From Lethocerus indicus (Eukaryota > Arthropoda > Insecta > Hemiptera > Belostomatidae), in NCBI GenBank assembly GCA_019843655.1, contig JACDQD010000105.1, positions 124,001-188,000 on the forward strand: a stretch of DNA of 64,000 bases. The letters are read 5' to 3'. Within the stretch, counting starts at the first letter, position 1. Every line of letters begins with the position of its first letter. Positions 1 to 11,434 of the stretch are shown piece after piece. The notes beneath the pieces were generated by a model. The model worked only from the letters and a program-made list of their open reading frames with translations. It made no database searches and was not told where the DNA came from. Position numbers and translations under genes: made by a program.

Positions 1-198
1 CAATCATCGACAGCACATACTGTAAGATTGTATTAGGGAAATGATAACACAATTGAATAAATGGGGTAATATATTCCTCTGCATAAATATATATAAGGAA
101 AGGGATTTCAGAACAGTAAATGATGTAAAATCTTGCACAATCCTGGTAGTTGTGGTCAATCTACTTAATATTATATCTTAATTCCTTATAGATTTCAG

Positions 199-410
199 AC
201 CCCCGAGTTACATCAACTCGCTGGCGGACGATAACGAGGAAGAGGATCGGGGACGGAGGCGGACAATCTCGGGCGTCCTGAACCATTTAAAAAGGCTGAA
301 ACTCTGGGGCGAGCCCACGCGGACTGGTTGCGTCAGATCCACTTCGACTTCTGAACTTCACCGCATTAGGAGATGGTCTTCGTTCAGAATATCCAGACGC
401 CGTCCACAAG
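199..410 (+). CDS. Internal coding exon of an unrecognised protein
   Basis: This is a 212-nt block between a good acceptor (ATAGATTTCAG ending at 198) and a consensus donor (AAG|GTAAGT at 411). Only one of its three frames is open. That frame starts at 200, so the first base completes a codon from upstream (incoming phase 2), and it leaves one G at the end (outgoing phase 1). It encodes about 70 residues: an N-terminal PPSYINSL, an acidic-basic switch LADDNEEEDRGRRRT, then a basic Ser/Arg-rich half ending RISRRRPQ. There is no signal peptide and no membrane segment, so an intracellular, possibly phosphorylated linker or tail is a reasonable inference. No domain is recognised. The upstream exon lies outside the window. 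The outgoing phase fits 40558-40655 read from 40560, or 28219-28321. I am fairly sure it is coding and have no view on function. Confidence 0.62.
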
Positions 411-1883
411 GTAAGTAAGAAAGACTCTCAGGATGGAGCGAGATGCTTAAATCCTGGAAAACGTCCTAGGCCGCACTTAATAAATTAGTTCCAAAATTCG
501 CTACGATAAATACAAGCGTTCAGTACTTGGCACTTGAAGGCTTATTAACACTACACGCCTAACACAATCCTGTCTTATTTTTTAGTGGAAGTATAATTTA
601 ATTTATTAAATTCAAAATTTTTACATCTCGCTCCATGTAGAAATTTGACGGTGAAACCTTTTGGAAACGATTCTTATATTTTCCCTGGTGCGTATCGCGA
701 GCGCAAATCTTTGAACCGCTGCATCCTTGTTTTGACACTACTCGCAACTACCATTTAAAATCTATCTTGGATCGAGAAAAAGACGCGTGAGATATCATTT
801 CAGTAATCTGCTTCAATACTATTTTACTGTATTATTCGAATGCTGCCAGTGGCAGCAGGGAGTGCTGGTCAATAACCCTAATAAGGAAATTTCCTTATCC
901 TAAACGAAGCTATATCTACAGTTGTAGAACATCATTTTAAACACGACTAATTTGGAGCTCACTTATGTGCGCCCATCAAGGCTCACCCCTCTAGATCATT
1001 TCTAGGCTTAGTTTTGACATTTTTGAAGAAATTCATAGCCAGTAGTTTCGACTCGCTTATTCTCTAATACCGTTAATAGTCGAAATGCTACAGTTACAAA
1101 AAGAAGTAAAATCAGCCATTAAAATGAGGGAAGGAAATCTAAACTTTGAAAAATAACAAAACTGGAAGAAGATAATGTAAAATTTCCTTTGTCACCTCAG
1201 CTTAAAACAAGTTCTGAACCGGGTACTAGCGGCTTAGTCCTTCTTCAAAGCCAAAGCCCCCATTAACAGTTACTTACCTCATCTCCCCTTATCTGTTTTA
1301 CTCTACTTAGGATGGTAGAAAACATAGTATAATGCGTTATATATTTTTTTGTCGGATATACAGTTTAGTACAACGTGAATGTACTCTCTTCCTCGCTCTG
1401 TCATATTTTACTAACATTAATAATTCTAAATTCTAAAGGTTATAACTGTGAAAAGAAAATAAGCGGTAAACTAGGAGACTTCGGATAAACGGATTTTATA
1501 GTCTTGAAATTTATAATCGGTGATTTGTCTGAAGCAATTTACTACATTGACCCTGGCACGTATACCTCTATTAGGTTGAAGCAGAGACACTCAGAGCCAA
1601 AGGTACAACTTGTATTATCCGACACTTTCGGAATAAGAGTTTTTCTCGCCTTTATACGCCGGAAAACTCTTGAATTTCCTGAACCCAACAAATATTTACG
1701 ACCTCTCCCACTTCACTTCCTTCCAATTTCTCAATCTCTCTCCAACAATTTTCCCCTTTCTATTTTTCCGCCTGTTATTTTCTAGAGACGACGCAGACAG
1801 ATTTAACCTTATAATAGCTGCGCTATCTGAATGAGTCAGAATGAGCAATTAAATGTTGAATGATATTAATAAATTCCTTTCGA
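411..1883. other. Intron-like AT-rich sequence
   Basis: No gene is supported here. A short imperfect dyad (TGCTGCC AGT GGCAGCA) sits near 841-857. A reverse-strand donor-like GTAAGT lies near 1271-1277 but has only about 15 nt before the nearest acceptor-like AG, too little for an exon. An open frame at 1504-1785 starts with TTG and has no splice or composition support. Confidence 0.5.
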
Positions 1884-2222
1884 CTATATTTTTCTGCTGT
1901 ATCTTCGTATGGCAAGGTTTCGGACAAACGGGACTTTAAGATCTGTGTGTAGGGTGAGGTCGGAGACATAGTAGGGCGCGTTGGTTATTGTCCTTAATAT
2001 TTTCGACTGTAAGGTTTGGATTTTGTGGATATTTGTCGGTTTGGCCGAACCCCACAGTTCGAGTCTGTATGTCCAAATCGGTTTAAGTATAGTGTTGTAC
2101 AATAATAATTTGTTGTTTAAGCTTAATTTTGATCTATTGTCTAGTAATCTAATTAGTAGCTTGTATCGTGTGTTAACTTCAGGTCTTTTTAGCTTTATGT
2201 GTGGATGTGAGTCTTTTGTCAT
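1884..2222 (-). pseudogene. Jockey-clade non-LTR retrotransposon fragment, C-terminal part of reverse transcriptase
   Basis: The minus strand encodes about 112 residues with the pattern of the region after the catalytic core of jockey-type ORF2 proteins: RYKLLIRLL, then LLYNTILKPIWTY, LELWGSAKPTN, IQTLQSKILRTITNAPYYVS and LHTDLKVPFV. This matches the conserved thumb/C-terminal block (ILKPIWTYG-ELWG and QSKILRTITNAPWYVS). An intact ORF2 would be several times longer and carries an endonuclease and the YxDD motif, none of which is present. It is therefore a 5'-truncated dead copy. Two other fragments of the same region lie in the window, also on the minus strand. The element type is clear; the exact family is not. 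Confidence 0.87.
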
Positions 2223-3508
2223 CTTATCCGCCGTGTATCAATGTTGCTTATTGTATTTTTTTTACAGTTGCAACAATAAAAAGAAATACAAAATATTTTT
2301 CTGAAATATTGTACGTTGAAAATATTTGTAAGACATTATGTTATATATATTTAAACCTTAATAAGTGCAATAATTACGTATCGTTTCAGCAAATTGTAAA
2401 CGTTACAAGCGAGACAAAACGCGATTTGTGAAATGCAAGTAGTTATGAAATTACGAACAACAGACGGCAGAACAAATCATAGGGGAGTGAGTGGAATGAG
2501 AGGGCCAACTCGGCCGCGAGTGTGAACTTCTTGATGTTAGTTTTATGATGTGACTCTTACAAAGTGCAAGTGTAGTTCAAAGTTGAGAAATATCTCTCCA
2601 ACGGTTCTTAACAGTTTGCGGCTAAGTAGTCTGATGTCTCCGCCATTAATATCCCATTCAAAGTCCACACTCCTAATCCCCTAAGAAAGTGATTCACACC
2701 CGTGTATTTTATAGACCCCTACCAGGTCTATCTAGACTGGTTTCCGTTAACGCCGCAGTTAGTGTACAAGAAATATATATATATATTTGATGAACTAACT
2801 ATCCACTGATGCGTAACTACTCTCATTGGATTGTAACAAACGACTGAGCAAGTTATGTTGCTATATAGACAAGAAAACAGTGGAAGGAGAAAAATATTTT
2901 TAAAGACCGTAACTCTGCGCAAATAAAATAAAATTCCTAAATCTTGAAACCTGACTCTTGGACTCATTACTTTATATTTTAAATCTGTATCCTCTAGTAA
3001 AATATGAAATACATGAAATTTTATATTTAATAAATGCAGAGTATGATTAAAATCATGCCTCAATTTAAAAAATGTTTTCTTCATTGTATAGCCGAGGGAG
3101 GGCCAGTAAACCGCACGCATTTCCTTTGTTATATATGTGAAAAATAACAGTTTCAGATTTAAATTTTAACGCCGAATATCAGAAAAAACCCTTTTTCTAT
3201 TATACCCATAATTGTACTTGGTATATAAATCAATAGGAACTTTAAAGTATAAAATAATAGCACTGTTCGTGTTTCCTGAATCGACTCGTCTTTGTACGTG
3301 CGTTGTTGATATCGGAGACACACCGAAATAAACAACAACGTGTACGCACAAGTAGGCAACAACAGAAACTTTGGAGAGCCGGCGTAAAGCTTCACAATCG
3401 CGCATATCTTCTCATATCCCCCGATCCAAGGGAGCAGAGATAAACACATCGGTCGCGTTATTCATTTTTCTCGACGCCGAACGGGGCTGTGAACTCTCTC
3501 TTATTCAG
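2223..3508. other. AT-rich sequence without a supported gene
   Basis: Sequence just beyond 2222 probably includes more degraded retrotransposon DNA, but I cannot set its edge. Minus-strand open frames at 2728-3120 and 3159-3449 overlap others and have poor composition. A GC-richer segment begins near 3370. Confidence 0.4.
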
Positions 3509-3573
3509 GAAGGAGGGGCCCCCGGGGTGAAATGGAAAGCCTTAATTCGCCCAACATCGGAACATCGCAGAGG
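3509..3573 (+). CDS. Candidate short exon in a GC-rich island
   Basis: This is a 65-nt block after a pyrimidine-rich acceptor (CTCTCTCTTATTCAG ending at 3508) and before AGAGG|GTAAAA. Two frames are open. Read with incoming phase 1, which is what exon 199-410 delivers, it gives GRRGPRGEMESLNSPNIGTS and ends in phase 0. Read in phase 0 it gives EGGAPGVKWKALIRPTSEHR. The block is short and GC-rich, so open frames by chance are likely. It would be an alternative exon of the plus-strand gene if real. Confidence 0.2.
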
Positions 3574-3658
3574 GTAAAAACCCGTTCGAAGAAACCGACC
3601 CCCCCCCCTAAACCCTCCCCTTACCCCACACCCTTTCTCTCTTTACTTCCTACCCGAG

Positions 3659-3714
3659 TTTTCCCTAAGAGGAAAATTTTGTGTAGGAAAACTCCGTGCG
3701 GTTACCCGGGCCGT
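3659..3714 (+). CDS. Candidate short exon next to the previous one
   Basis: This is a 56-nt block between a pyrimidine-rich acceptor (CTTTACTTCCTACCCGAG ending at 3658) and a consensus GTAAGT donor at 3715. Two frames are open. The one compatible with phase 1 reads VFPKRKILCRKTPCGYPGR and ends in phase 0. It shares incoming and outgoing phase with 3509-3573, so the two could be mutually exclusive alternatives, but chance is at least as likely. Confidence 0.16.
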
Positions 3715-4309
3715 GTAAGTAAGGCCTACGCCCCGCTGCCGAATATTCAGGAGAAAAGGAATATCGGAGATGTTCTCACGTATCCTTTTTTTTAATCTAT
3801 CCGGAAAATCTTTATTTGTTGCCCCGAAAAATATTTTTTGAGGACATTATTCGCCTCTCTTATGGCTCCGGAGATTTCGTGGAATGACGGATCGCGAATC
3901 CGCACACATTACATGCTCCAATAAACGAGATCTCCAAATATTTAGAAGCGCTCGTGAAAATATTCTTTTCAGTAAACAAGAAATTGTTAAATCTTAAATC
4001 AACAATTGAAAAAGACTGATCACCCTAATTACATGATATAAATATTTTTAAAGTCGTTAGCTTATTAATTAAGTATCCGCTATTATTTAACACACCAAAT
4101 TTTCTGCAGTCTTCCTTTTCGTTGTGCATACATATAAAATATTTGAGCAATATGTATTAGTTAATGCGTGTATTTAGCATGGATACATTTATAGCCAAAC
4201 GGATTTCTGGTGAATTAATTAAACTGAAATGCAGTCTACAAAAAAATTACTTAAGAAAATTACTAGTTGTAGCTTCGCTACTTTCATAATAAGATTTCTT
4301 CTTTGACAG

Positions 4310-4539
4310 CACTTCGGAAATTCAAAATGTCGGGCATTTCTAGCGTTGAAAAGTTACGATTTTTGATAATGAACGCCAAGAAGAAACTGTTTTCCGGGAT
4401 AAAACCTCATAGTGGAAAACTTCTGAATAGGACAAATCGATATAAACACCCCCTCGAGTGCTGTTTACGTCGCACTTGCATTAAATTCAAGGAGAGGAAA
4501 ACTCGGCAATTTTCAAAGCCGACAGTATTATTATCAGTA
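4310..4539 (+). CDS. Candidate exon encoding a basic segment
   Basis: A strong acceptor (AGATTTCTTCTTTGACAG ending at 4309) opens a frame of about 76 codons in phase 1, ending before GTGAGA at 4540 in phase 0. Without splicing the frame stops at 4555-4557. The peptide contains LRKFKMSGISSVEKLRFLIM, then KKKLFSGIKPHSGKLLN and CLRRTCIKFKERKT: very basic, with no recognised domain. An internal ATG (MSGISSVEK) gives an alternative start. Incoming phase 1 fits the outgoing phase of exon 199-410. The low codon bias and high Lys/Arg content keep confidence low. Confidence 0.25.
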
Positions 4540-4557
4540 GTGAGAAACTTCAAATAA

Positions 4558-7500
4558 TTATTCCCCCGAGAAAATAAAACGCTACTGTTTTATAAAGATA
4601 GAATTTACAAGTTAATACATTGACAACATAACTCAGACACCCCTACCTAATTTCTTTAGAATAATTTTCAACTCGTTCAAAATTTGTTTCAAACGAAACA
4701 CAGTGAAACAAAATTCATGCTATTAATAAATAAATACATACGTCTCCCTGACGAATTTTCTAAGCTACTCAAAGCAAATCCTTTTTTACTCATTTTTCAA
4801 GTCTGAGTCTGTATATCATTCTATTTTTCAAAACACCAACGATTGATTGCGAAAGGGCGCCAAAATGTATCATACAGCGTTTCGAAACTATTAAACTATG
4901 AATTAATTTGAACCTCCTATGAACCATAGGATAGGTAACATTAATTAATGATCGTCACTGTTGAGATTTTCTGTGTTTATCCACAGAATTCAATCATGTA
5001 CTCCATCATATAATCTACGATTGAAACGTCAATATAAATTTAACTTGTTATAAACATAAATAGGTCCGTGATTGTTATTTCTGGAGTGCAATTAAATGCA
5101 TCAAGCTACAGGTAGTGAACGCGGTGACTAGTGAACGCCTCAACTTGTTCACTCCCGCCTTACGCTACGAATTTCACCGGTTCAATTTCAAAATCAAATA
5201 CAATCTCAAATCAAAGGCTTCAACACTTGTTGAAGTTAATAATTTAGCAGCCTGAATACTCGCCTCAGCTGGCCACCTGGCGCTTGAAATAAGCTCAATT
5301 TTCTTAATAAGCTTAGAACCGATTTTCCCTTTTGAAAATCGAAAGGTAAAAATTGATTCGGGGATATATTTATAGCCCGATTATGCAAACTGTCAGGAAC
5401 ACTTGACGCTTAACGGCAATTCGATTTGTATAGTGGAGGGGGAAGTTAATTTTAGGAATGCAGGAATGAAGCGTAATTCTACATAATATTAACTTGCGAG
5501 GAAAACAAACATCAGATGTGTAAGTTAAAAGATAAAATATACTACCTATTATATATTTAAAACAAACATTAAAGGGGAGAACATATTTTAAATCCAGCAA
5601 GCCATAACTTTTCCGCTTTATTGACAATGGCATTTATTCTATGAACTAAATTCCAAACTCCAAAACACACGAAGATTACAGTAAGATAATACAGAGTATC
5701 TTTGCAATTCTTTCTACGTAGGCGGCTAGACAGAAAGCCTTGTCCTAACGTCCTGACTATTGGGATGTTGAAAATCCATTCCAACCAAACGCAAAAACAC
5801 AACTGAAAGAATTAAAAAGATATAAGAATGGAAACATTGCATATTTTTAATCTTAAGACTGGGAAAGTCGCAGCCCCTGTAAAACGTAGCCGATATTCTC
5901 TCAATCTCTCTCATTCGGTCTGGATCTCAATTTCTCCCTCGGTCTCTTAACGCAGGCCATTTAGCAGTTTAACCCCCGGGGACGCCGCTAACCCAACATA
6001 AACTTCTTATCTCGAGTCACCCCCGCCCCAATTCAACCAATGCTTATTCCAACTTCCTCTTTATTTCACCCGTTTTCACTGCGAACTCTAACGTACTCGA
6101 CCTTTAGGCTGAAATTCGGTGAGCGTTCAGATGAGCCTGGAAAAGTTGTACCGCGAAAACTAAAACACACTAAAAGATAGAGACGATTGTATTTCATTAA
6201 AACTACAACTTAATATTACAAGTTTAAGTGGAATTTTATGAGAGATGAATAGGATGTGTAATTCCGTCCGTAAACCGAACACTAGGTTAGTGATAGTTAC
6301 CATTGTTGTAGACATTATTATAACACTACTGCAATGGGAACTATCAAATGAATGTTCTTTTATTACAATGTCATGGTATCAAAGAAAAAGGTGCAATATT
6401 CATAATTCACCTTTCATAAAATTGCATTCACGGACTTAAGCGGAAATGGTCACGTAACTTGCTTCCTGTCTGAATAACGGCAAGGGCAGAACTATCCTTC
6501 CACCAGCGATATCGCTGGGTGGATTCTCCTTTCAATAGTTCATTCAATTGTCATCAAAACCGCGTTGTCACTGAATGCAACATAAAGTTGTAGTTGTGAC
6601 ATAAAATAAAAGAAAAACAAATTATAATCTCCTCCAATGACTGTATTTCATTACAGAAAAAAATCACGTTTCATGTCAAGAATCACATCGCCGGTGAATT
6701 CCCCTATGCATAATACATTTTGGAGCTCAGTTACTGCAGACGGCTTGGCACGGGCTTTCCATCAATTTGCGTTAACGTGGCGCGAAATAACGTGATCAAA
6801 GCCGAGAACCGGCCGACCAGTGCGGAACTCTGCTGTAAAAAGGCAAAATAATTCGGTCTAACTTAGAGTTTTTTTATAATTCATTACGCTTCGTTAAAGA
6901 AAAACCGAACCCGAGAGCTCAAAAGTTCCCTACAGAGTCGGGGTGTTGTTCCGCCATGGCTCCACCAAATTCATATTACCTTTAAATATGGCCATTTATG
7001 AAATAACAATTAAATTTGCTCCGCCAACTAATTCGTTCCTGAAAGGAACTCACACTGGCTTCCTGACATGATACGCATTAATGGTTCCCTACGAACGTTA
7101 AATTATATTTAATGAGACTTAACATTGAAGTATATATAAACATTCAAATTTTCTCGATCTTTAAAATTCTAGACCACCAAATAAATTTCGTGTTTATCAT
7201 TTAATATTATCATTTTACTTGCTCAAAATTAAAGCTTCTAAAATATCACTTTCTAAAGTACCAATACATTTATAAAGGTGATTAATGGACGCTATGTATT
7301 ACTTTTCCATGAACGACTTTTACAGTATTTTCAATTAGCAATGGGGAGCATTTCATTCCGCAATCGTGGCAGAGTTTTACGTATAAAAATTCCATACTCC
7401 CGTAATAAAAGTAAAATCCCTCCGAGTATTAGATTTAATAAAATCGACAACATTTATTGAAATGCTAGTCATCAAAGCGATTGACTTTCGTGCCAATTTA

Positions 7501-8485
7501 AAGAGTCCGCCATTTCGTCGAGAAATTTTTCCGCCCTTCAAAAATAATTACATTTGTCGTGGGGCTTGTTGTTTTTGTTTTCCGTAAACTCCCGATGAAC
7601 ACAAGAGCCGAAGCTCGTCCAGTATTTGAAAAAGCGCTACGGCGGTGATTGGTCATTGGTAGGATTGCTTTCCCCACTCTCCGATTTTGATTTTTTTTTC
7701 CTCCGCCGGTCAATTTTCAAACTCATCAATCAAAACGCCCCCAACCCCAGCACCGACACAGCCACCACCATCACCATTCCCACGGGGGGGTATATGACTT
7801 CCGGCCACCGGGATATTTTCCGAGTTTGAATTTTAACTGTGGAAAAAATGGCGCTCGAAATTTTGACCCAAGGGAGAGGCGAACATTTGCGGAAGTTTTA
7901 GGGGTTCCTTCATACGGCAAATCGGCGGAAACCTACCCACACACGTAACAACTGAGTTTTATACAATATCACCGATAACCAGTTATCAATTTATATTTTG
8001 TTTCGTTTATAATTCGCATTTTCTCAAAAATATTAAGTTAAAATATATATCTCAGCTATATTTAATACATATTTTAAGTCCTTAAGACATATATAGATGA
8101 CAAGGAAAATAAACGGTCTTACAAGCCATTTACAAAAGGTTACACACAATATCCTCATATAGGACCTTAATAAATAAATAGGATAAAAACGTCTAGAAAA
8201 GTCGAACTAAAGTCGATAACTATCGATAGTTTGAGAAATAAAATAATATATCGTGCAGATAAAACCAGTTTTTTAAGGGAGGATGATGATTTTAGCACTC
8301 GAAACCCAATTTTGGACAATCAGTGCTCAGAATAACTTTGAACGCCCGCTGAAAGGGGGAAAACATTCGGAAAAATCTTTCCGCGCGAAAAAAAATCCAA
8401 AAGTGAATTTCTAAAGAGGGTCGGTGCTCTCTGGCCAAACGTAGGTACCGGAATTTACATATAAATCTTGCTCCCCTTCTCTCGA

Positions 8486-8488
<3 letters not shown>
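4558..8488. other. Intron-like sequence, no supported gene
   Basis: About 3.9 kb of AT-rich DNA with GC-richer patches near 5940-6060, 7500-7900 and 8330-8460. A short direct repeat of TAGTGAACGC lies near 5112-5140. Open frames at 5370-5914, 7498-7713 and 7626-7829 lack splice sites or compositional support. I see no RNA gene. Confidence 0.45.

Positions 8489-8534
<46 letters not shown>
8489..8534 (+). repeat. (CT)23 microsatellite
   Basis: An uninterrupted run of 23 CT units, followed by a short C-rich tail. In an intron it can act as a GAGA-factor-type site on the opposite strand, but that is only a family-level possibility. Confidence 0.95.
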
Positions 8535-8537
<3 letters not shown>

Positions 8538-9464
8538 CCTCCCTGCAAACCTTCCCGTACACCTTACGTCTCAACAGATATTCCGGCCAATTTATCAGAA
8601 CCTAAAATACGGGTGGGAGCTCGGCAAAATCAGTGGAGTGTATCCCCATCGGGAACCCGGCACAGTATATCCTCCCTAATCGGGCCAACTCGAGAGGAAG
8701 GGTCGATTGTTGCCCGTGGGTGGGGCGAGGAGGGAGGGGATTGCCTGATTTATTTTAAAATCCGAAACGCGCCGCTGCGTTTAATTTAGACGGGGCCCAG
8801 GTTGTAGCATTTAAATTGAAATTTACGGCGGCTACGTGTTTTGTTTTTCATAGCGCCCGGGACCTTTCAAGGCCGCCCTTATCAAGGAGCCCCTTGAACA
8901 TTCAGGAAATCGTCGAAGGAGGAAATCATTTTTATCCCTACATTTAATCTGTCGAATTGTAATTTCATTACGAACCATTTAAAAATGTGCATTTATGCCT
9001 AACCTAACCTGAAGATTAGTGTCATAAAACTTTTGTCCCGAATTAATGTCCGTTCTGTATTCTGTAATGTAATTTAATACGCCTTAAGTAATATGATGGC
9101 CAATTTGATTTTGCCCTAATGTAAATTGGCAAGATAGCAATGATCGAGAAAATATAGTTGGCTCTAGAAGCCATCCTCGGTATAGTCGAACTACCGAAGG
9201 TAAGCTTTTTATAATGGTACTCCATCTATCCGCGTCTATATCTGCCCCTCTCCGTCTACCTCATCCCTCATCCGAACTCTTTATCTTTCTCAGAGCCTGC
9301 TCAGTATCCGGCCCTGCCTCCCACCTGTTTCCCCAAGTTTCAACTCCAAAGCTCTCCCGCTCCCCCTTCCTCTCGCCCCAGCCCATCGCCTATCCACCGC
9401 CCCACCCCCTTCCTGTAAGTGGCAGGTCGGGAGTGGTTGAAGGAAGGGAGTCGAGAGGGGGCAA

Positions 9465-9509
9465 CTTTAATTAATATTAGCGCTAATTAAGCAGTTTATT
9501 TTGAAGCGG
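9465..9509 (+). repeat. Copy 1 of a triplicated TAATTA-containing motif
   Basis: The sequence reads CTTTAATTAATATTAG, a short spacer, then CTAATTAAGCAGTTTATTTT and GAAGCGG. Near-identical blocks recur at 10839-10879 and 11389-11434. It holds two homeodomain-type TAATTA cores about 10 bp apart. On the minus strand the same bases read RFKINCLIS at the end of an open frame that stops at once, so a coding reading cannot be excluded. Confidence 0.7.
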
Positions 9510-10042
9510 TGGAGGCCGGGGAGGGGGACATCCGGCAACCCTGGTGGGGAGGTAAGCGGGCCCCTCGGCAAGTTCAAGGCGGAACTTTGTTCATGCTCCG
9601 ATTTAACGAGATAAAAAAAATTACCTTTAGAATTATGTATTTTTAATAATGAAATCGCCGTTGTGTAATCCGTTTCCAACTTGTAAACAGCAGCAGTTTT
9701 AGAATCTCCAAAAAGTAATTAAATAATTATCATCCCCTATTACTTGGTCAAGATGTGCCATTTACCTAATAATTTGTGGTAACAATTGAATTCATGAATG
9801 AATAATTAGTGAATAAATAAATTAATTGAATAATTAATAATAATCTAATGACCCATTTGAAAAAATCGTTACCGACCCCTCTCTTAGACCATAACGAAAA
9901 CTGAGAATTGAATCGCAGGAATATTTGGTAAGATACCTAATAGACAACTAAATTACAAATAATCCTTCATCATATAGGGATTTTAGAATGCGTTGAATAT
10001 TTGTGCAAAATCAAGTAATGGGCTCTAAACTAACAGTTTTCA
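9510..10042. other. Spacer with a GC-rich block then AT-rich DNA
   Basis: 9510-9600 is GC-rich and open on the minus strand (70-codon frame ending at 9467), without splice support. The rest is AT-rich with nothing recognisable. Just upstream, at 9306-9415, a C-rich plus-strand block lies between an AG and a GTAAGT; it is open in all three frames, which is typical of biased composition. Confidence 0.35.
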
Positions 10043-10306
10043 TAGATTTCGTGTGTTTCCGTCTCCTCTCGCTGGTTTGGACTTTTGCTAGACCGGTTTC
10101 GGCTGCTCGCCATCTTCAGTAGCGGTGTATATTTGACCACACAACTGGTCACAACTATTAGGTTCTCACTTCCAAATATATGACAGGAAACCTATCTGGT
10201 ATTGTGTATCATAAAAGGTTTCCTGTTGATCCAAAATGTATTAAAAAAAGTTTATGTTTAGTAATCTAGTTAATCAGTGCAAGTGCATCCAACGAATGTT
10301 AGTTAA
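10043..10306 (+). repeat. Dispersed repeat, family shared with the 36-kb cluster
   Basis: It starts TAGATTTCGTGTGTTTCCG, passes through TAGACCGGTTTCGGCTGCTC and CATCTTCAGTAGCGGTGT, then a second block from TTTGACCACACAACTGG to CAACGAATGTTAGTTAA. The first block matches 35824-35916 in direct orientation and 36066-36124 inverted; the second matches 36170-36365 inverted. There is no open frame, so this is a non-autonomous or truncated mobile element. Confidence 0.75.
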
Positions 10307-10310
10307 GTAC

Positions 10311-10394
10311 ATTTCCGCACCACACTCAGGGTGCTAGTTAATCTATATCTAATAATTTTTATTTAATGAGAATGCAAAAGTGTGGTGCGGAAAT
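10311..10394. repeat. Perfect 16-bp inverted repeat (hairpin)
   Basis: The arms ATTTCCGCACCACACT (10311-10326) and AGTGTGGTGCGGAAAT (10379-10394) are exact reverse complements around a 52-nt AT-rich loop. It sits immediately after the dispersed repeat and could be the terminal repeats of an 84-bp element or an RNA hairpin. Arm identity is 16 of 16. Confidence 0.85.
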
Positions 10395-10672
10395 AGACTT
10401 TTTTCAATAAAATATGCAAAAAGCAACAGTTCATTCTTTTCGAGTGTTAAATTAAAAGTGATGACATTAATAAGAAGAGAAACGAAATAATAATTAAAGT
10501 AAATTAAATGACTTCTTGGAACGACAGGTCTAAATTAATACCAGCACTATTACTATAATTAAAAAAGCATATCTACAGTTGCTAATTATTGGAATTATAA
10601 ATCTCAACTGGATAGTCACTGGTGGGCCCATTTTCCAGATAATATACAACACAATTTAAAAATTGTTATTAT

Positions 10673-10709
10673 ACCGGTTATAAAACCGGTTTCATTTTTC
10701 TCTACCGGT
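10673..10709 (+). promoter_or_regulatory. Three ACCGGT sites in 37 bp
   Basis: ACCGGT occurs at 10673-10678, 10685-10690 and 10704-10709; the middle one is AAACCGGTTT. AACCGGTT is the binding core of Grainyhead/CP2-type factors, so the cluster may be an enhancer element. The same hexamer is part of the dispersed repeat, so a repeat-derived origin is an alternative. Confidence 0.35.
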
Positions 10710-10838
10710 GGTATTTTTGCTGTATATTATTTTACCTATGTTGGGCTATTCTACAATCGATGTAAATATTTCGGACACTTTCCTTCGTCAGGATAATTAG
10801 GAACTAGTGGAGGATGACTCCACGATGATCCGGTGACT

Positions 10839-10879
10839 GTAATTAATATGAGTCCACTAATTAAGCAGTTTATTTTGAG
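10839..10879 (+). repeat. Copy 2 of the triplicated TAATTA-containing motif
   Basis: It matches copies 1 and 3 over TGTAATTAATATGAGTC, a spacer and CTAATTAAGCAGTTTATTTT, but diverges at the 3' end, where GAGCAACTC replaces GAAGCGG. It is 1.37 kb from copy 1 and 0.55 kb from copy 3. Confidence 0.7.
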
Positions 10880-10887
10880 CAACTCAC

Positions 10888-10950
10888 CTAGCGGATTGAG
10901 ATTTAACGCGGGGCAATGAAATTGCCTTTGCCGTCGGGGTAGTGAACTAG
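10888..10950 (-). CDS. Candidate minus-strand exon, 63 nt
   Basis: On the minus strand a strong acceptor (TTGTTTCTGTAATTCTAG) precedes 63 nt that end at CTAG|GTGAGT. With incoming phase 1, as delivered by the signal-peptide exon at 17211-17172, the block is open throughout and ends in phase 1. In phase 0 it reads LVHYPDGKGNFIAPR and then stops. Its location downstream of the minus-strand promoter makes it a possible second exon, but it is short. Confidence 0.2.
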
Positions 10951-11388
10951 CTAGAATTACAGAAACAAATGCTTCGTTAAACTACAATTATCAACCACCC
11001 GTATATCAAACTATAAACTATATCAGTGAAAATATTGTTTATATTGTTTGAAAACGTTAAATTTGTGTGTGCATATGTTACCAGTACAACTTATTCAAAA
11101 CGTGACAATACGATAGTAGTTTTCAAATCATCAGTGCGCTATATTTTGTTAAGATTTTAGTTACGAGTATCAAAAACTGTTAAAATATTACTGTAATAAT
11201 ATCAGAACTCTCATTCAAAAGTTCTAAAGTTTAGTTATTCTAAAAGTAAATTTCAACTAATCTTTCAAACTAAAAAATTTAGTATTATAACTTTTCTTTG
11301 CAAAAGTACAAGGAGCCATCTATGCTCATTAATTGCTATGTGATTTGTAATAAGTTTTACTCTTGGCTACACCGAGCTCGGTTCGAAC

Positions 11389-11434
11389 TTTAATTAATAT
11401 AACAATACTAATTAGGCAGTTTATTTTGAAGCGG
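11389..11434 (+). repeat. Copy 3 of the triplicated TAATTA-containing motif
   Basis: It reads CTTTAATTAATATAAC, a spacer, CTAATTAGGCAGTTTATTTT and GAAGCGG, so it is closest to copy 1. The one difference in the core (AAGC to AGGC) is a synonymous Leu change if the minus strand were translated as FKINCLIS, which is notable but based on one site. Confidence 0.7.

Noticed and set aside
3159..3449. 96-codon hydrophobic minus-strand frame
   Set aside because: The hydrophobic residues come from AT-rich codons; a second frame overlaps it and there are no splice or promoter signals.
9306..9415. C-rich plus-strand exon before the GTAAGT at 9416
   Set aside because: All three frames are open because of pyrimidine bias, so the open frame carries no information.
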